Positions 62,221 to 64,000 of a stretch of 64,000 bases of DNA are shown here, in pieces. Both the position numbers and the translations under genes were made by a program. The notes beneath the pieces are model-generated. The model was not told the origin of the DNA and searched no databases. It saw only the letters and a list, made by a program, of their open reading frames with translations. Each line of letters starts with the position of its first letter. The first letter of the stretch is position 1. The DNA comes from Deinococcus metallilatus (GTDB taxonomy: Bacteria; Deinococcota; Deinococci; Deinococcales; Deinococcaceae), in NCBI RefSeq assembly GCF_004758605.1, contig NZ_CP038511.1:124001-188000 (forward strand), read 5' to 3'.

Positions 62221-62679
62221 ATGACCGAGCACTTGATGATGTCGGGGACAACGAGCCCGGGTCGCCCTGAAACTCAGCGGCGCGAGGTCAGCGTCGCCGC
62301 AGGCGGCCAGGAGGACCTGAATTTCCTGGGCCGCCGCAGCGGCCACGCCGGGCGACCGGAGGGGCAATTTAGCTTGGTGCTGCTCGACCTCCACATGCCC
62401 CGGGTCAACAGACATGAACAGCTGTACACCATGCACGGGGGTAAGGCGCTCCGGGGTGTGCCGGTGGTGGTCACGCCCTTGAAGCTGCCCCAGGACCGGT
62501 GGGCCAGCGAGGCCCGTGGCGCCGCGGACTCCGTGATCCAGCCGGAGGAGTTCGGGGAGTTTGATGCGGCAGTCAGCCGGCCCGGTCGGCAGGGGTTGGG
62601 GGTGGGGCCGTCCGCATCGCCGGAGGGGCCGTCTCCCAGGTCCACTTGCTTGGGGCGGGACCCCCCCGTATTCCCCTGA
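62221..62679 (+). CDS. Response-regulator-like protein, degenerate receiver
   Basis: The 152-residue frame contains FSLVLLDLHMPRVNRHEQL, with the phospho-acceptor Asp strand, and VPVVVTPLKLPQDRWASEA, as in Rcp1-type receivers. The expected Lys is replaced (VIQPEEFGEF for 'vxKP'), and the N-terminal acidic pair is not seen. It may be inactive or decaying. The last 35 residues are low-complexity. Confidence 0.45.
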   Translation: MTEHLMMSGTTSPGRPETQRREVSVAAGGQEDLNFLGRRSGHAGRPEGQFSLVLLDLHMPRVNRHEQLYTMHGGKALRGVPVVVTPLKLPQDRWASEARGAADSVIQPEEFGEFDAAVSRPGRQGLGVGPSASPEGPSPRSTCLGRDPPVFP

Positions 62680-62714
62680 CTTCCCTCCCCATTCCGCTCA
62701 TCCCGGAGGTCTTC

Positions 62715-63494
62715 ATGGAAGCCCTGGAACGTGAATTGCGCCGCCGCCTGCTTCTGGGTCCCTTCCGCCACGGTGCCACAGAGACCCGCTATGTCGGGCG
62801 GCTTCCGCCCGGCTTCCACCTCCCCCTCCCAGCCGGTTCACGGGTCCTGGGCAGCACCCAGTGGTCCCGGATTCCCCGGTCCGGGGGCTTGCCAGGGAGG
62901 CACACCCGGGTGCTCCTCGACGCTGAACTGCCCCTGCTCTCGTGCCTCGGGCAGTGGCGTGACCTACTGCGGCTCACCGGCTGGGAGGAAGACCGCTTGC
63001 CGGGGTTCCCGGCAGGCGGGTTTCTCCCAGCACTCCTCCCCGAACACCTCCACTGCTCCTCGAGGGAACAGCACCTCTCCCTGCGGGTCACCGCCCGGGA
63101 GGTGGACGGGGTGACGTGGGTGACCCTCGACGCCTCTCCCACGCTCCCGGAACAACGCGCCGTTCGGTTGGCCTGTTGCCAGGAAAGGTGGGGACCCCCG
63201 GTTCGCCTGCGCGTCCCCAGTGGAACGACGGTGGAACCCCTGGGCGGGGGTGGGAGCGGCGGACGGTGGCACCATGCCGCCGTGCTCGGCGCGGAGAGGA
63301 CGGCGGCAGCCCTCTTCGACCACTTCTCGCCGCAACTGGCCGAGCAGGGCTGGACCGAAGTCAGCCGGACGACGGACAGTCCCATGAGCGTGGGAAGTTG
63401 GTTCAGGGTGCGTGGCGGCCCGGGTGCGCTGCTGCTGTTCCTGGAGCTGGTGGAGGCGAAGTACGACGCGACGCTCAAGGTCATCCGGTCCTGA
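62715..63494 (+). CDS. Hypothetical protein
   Basis: ATG 62715 (MEALERELRRRLLLGPFRHG) after GGAGG gives 259 residues. Three parts are visible: an N-terminal domain with TRYVGRLPPGFHLPLPAGSR, a middle (LRVTAREVDGVTWVTLDAS) and a C-terminal domain (TAAALFDHFSPQLAEQGWTE, GALLLFLELVEAKYDATLKV). No family recognised. Confidence 0.65.
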   Translation: MEALERELRRRLLLGPFRHGATETRYVGRLPPGFHLPLPAGSRVLGSTQWSRIPRSGGLPGRHTRVLLDAELPLLSCLGQWRDLLRLTGWEEDRLPGFPAGGFLPALLPEHLHCSSREQHLSLRVTAREVDGVTWVTLDASPTLPEQRAVRLACCQERWGPPVRLRVPSGTTVEPLGGGGSGGRWHHAAVLGAERTAAALFDHFSPQLAEQGWTEVSRTTDSPMSVGSWFRVRGGPGALLLFLELVEAKYDATLKVIRS

Positions 63495-63926
63495 ACACCT
63501 TGTCCGCAGCTTGAGCGTGGCCGGTGGCTGCGCTGCCCATGCGGCGCCGCGTTTCTCCGGGACCAAGCCGCAGGGGCGGCTGGGACTCGCCGCGCCGCTC
63601 GGCGCCCCACCGCCTATAGGCTGGCCCCACCGGGATCCTGCGGCTCTCCTAAAACTCGGTCTGCTGGACCTGCAGCACCGCTCCACAGGGAGCCGACCGA
63701 ACGGTTGAGCCCGCATTCTTGTCGCCTTCCGGCTGGTCAGGCGATCCCATCCGGACCGTGCCAGAGACGCGCGCCTCCGCGAGGCCGCGCCGCTGATCGT
63801 CCACCCACCGGAGCCCGTCGAAGCAGAGCGGCACCCCCGCCGCCCACCCCTTGTCAGGGTGTCCACGGCGCACCCCTCGGACGTTCCCGTCAAGGGGTCG
63901 CGCCAGCAGTGGGGCGAACACCAAGG
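63495..63926. other. Intergenic stretch
   Basis: A 91-codon minus-strand frame (63649-63924) has no RBS or fold signal and is not called. No other feature seen. Confidence 0.35.
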
Positions 63927-64000
63927 CTAAGCCTGGGTCCAGCCTCCGCCTGCGGTCAGGCGACGGGCGGTGAGCAGGACTCCGGCAGCGGCCAGGGCAG
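63927..64000 (-). CDS. C-terminal end of a membrane protein, cut by the window edge
   Basis: The minus-strand frame reads ALAAAGVLLTARRLTAGGGW and ends TQA at a TAG (63929-63927). It looks like a last transmembrane helix and short basic tail. Only 23 codons are visible, so the gene is uncertain. Confidence 0.3.
   Translation of the reverse strand, partial: ALAAAGVLLTARRLTAGGGWTQA

Overview
The window looks like part of a large plasmid or megaplasmid of a Deinococcus-type bacterium. This is an inference from several things: high GC throughout; many leaderless promoters, with a -10 hexamer 6-7 nt before the start codon; an HU protein with a Lys/Ala-rich N-terminal tail; a MalT/SARP-type ATPase regulator; an SSB-like protein that appears to hold two OB folds; and a plasmid 'replication initiator A' type Rep gene beside an iteron origin. 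No rRNA or tRNA gene was recognised.

Layout. (1) 1-9.5 kb: a type IV secretion/conjugation cluster. A minus-strand virB2-virB3-virB4 operon (followed by a secreted protein cut by the window edge) is divergent from a virB10-like gene. A second minus-strand operon carries a VirB9-like protein, a lipoprotein and a zinc-ribbon protein. (2) 9.6-13.8 kb: four minus-strand genes, each with a hairpin just before its RBS: a sigma-70-like protein, a SLOG protein with three Tudor-like repeats, a small membrane protein and an unknown. (3) 14.3-20.6 kb: the replication module. It has an AT-rich segment, 11 iterons, Rep, a primase-polymerase, a GspE-N-like protein, an RNase H-like protein and a winged-helix protein. 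(4) 20.9-33.4 kb: a large ATPase regulator, an SSB-like gene, a C39 peptidase, a CPBP protease, a second GspE-N-like protein, a DUF2227 protein, a second VirB9-like protein, winged-helix genes, and an integrase with an HEAGH protein. (5) 34-41 kb: unknown genes and a graveyard of broken ones (DUF5677-like, dinB, HEAT-like and C39 fragments). (6) 41-51.6 kb: a defence island holding a SEFIR-domain protein, a PLD-patatin lipase pair and a complete type II CBASS operon (CD-NTase, Cap2, Cap3, HNH-SAVED Cap5). (7) 51.7-64 kb: HU, a thioredoxin-like protein, an AAA ATPase-subtilase pair, an ArsR-MFS operon, a copper module (DUF4396 and multicopper oxidase) and a response-regulator-like gene.

Two observations tie the window together. 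First, eight promoters share an element (consensus TCCAACCTGACC) starting exactly 18 nt before an xAxxxT -10 hexamer. They drive virB4, virB10, a VirB9-like gene, the zinc-ribbon gene, the C39 peptidase, the SSB-like gene and others, so these scattered genes probably form one plasmid-specific regulon. The window's own sigma-like protein or its ATPase regulator are candidate controllers. Second, at least seven reading-frame breaks (C39, CPBP, dinB twice, PLD, subtilase, MFS) are each repaired by adding one base to a G or C homopolymer. That points to homopolymer under-calling in the sequence rather than to real decay of all these genes.
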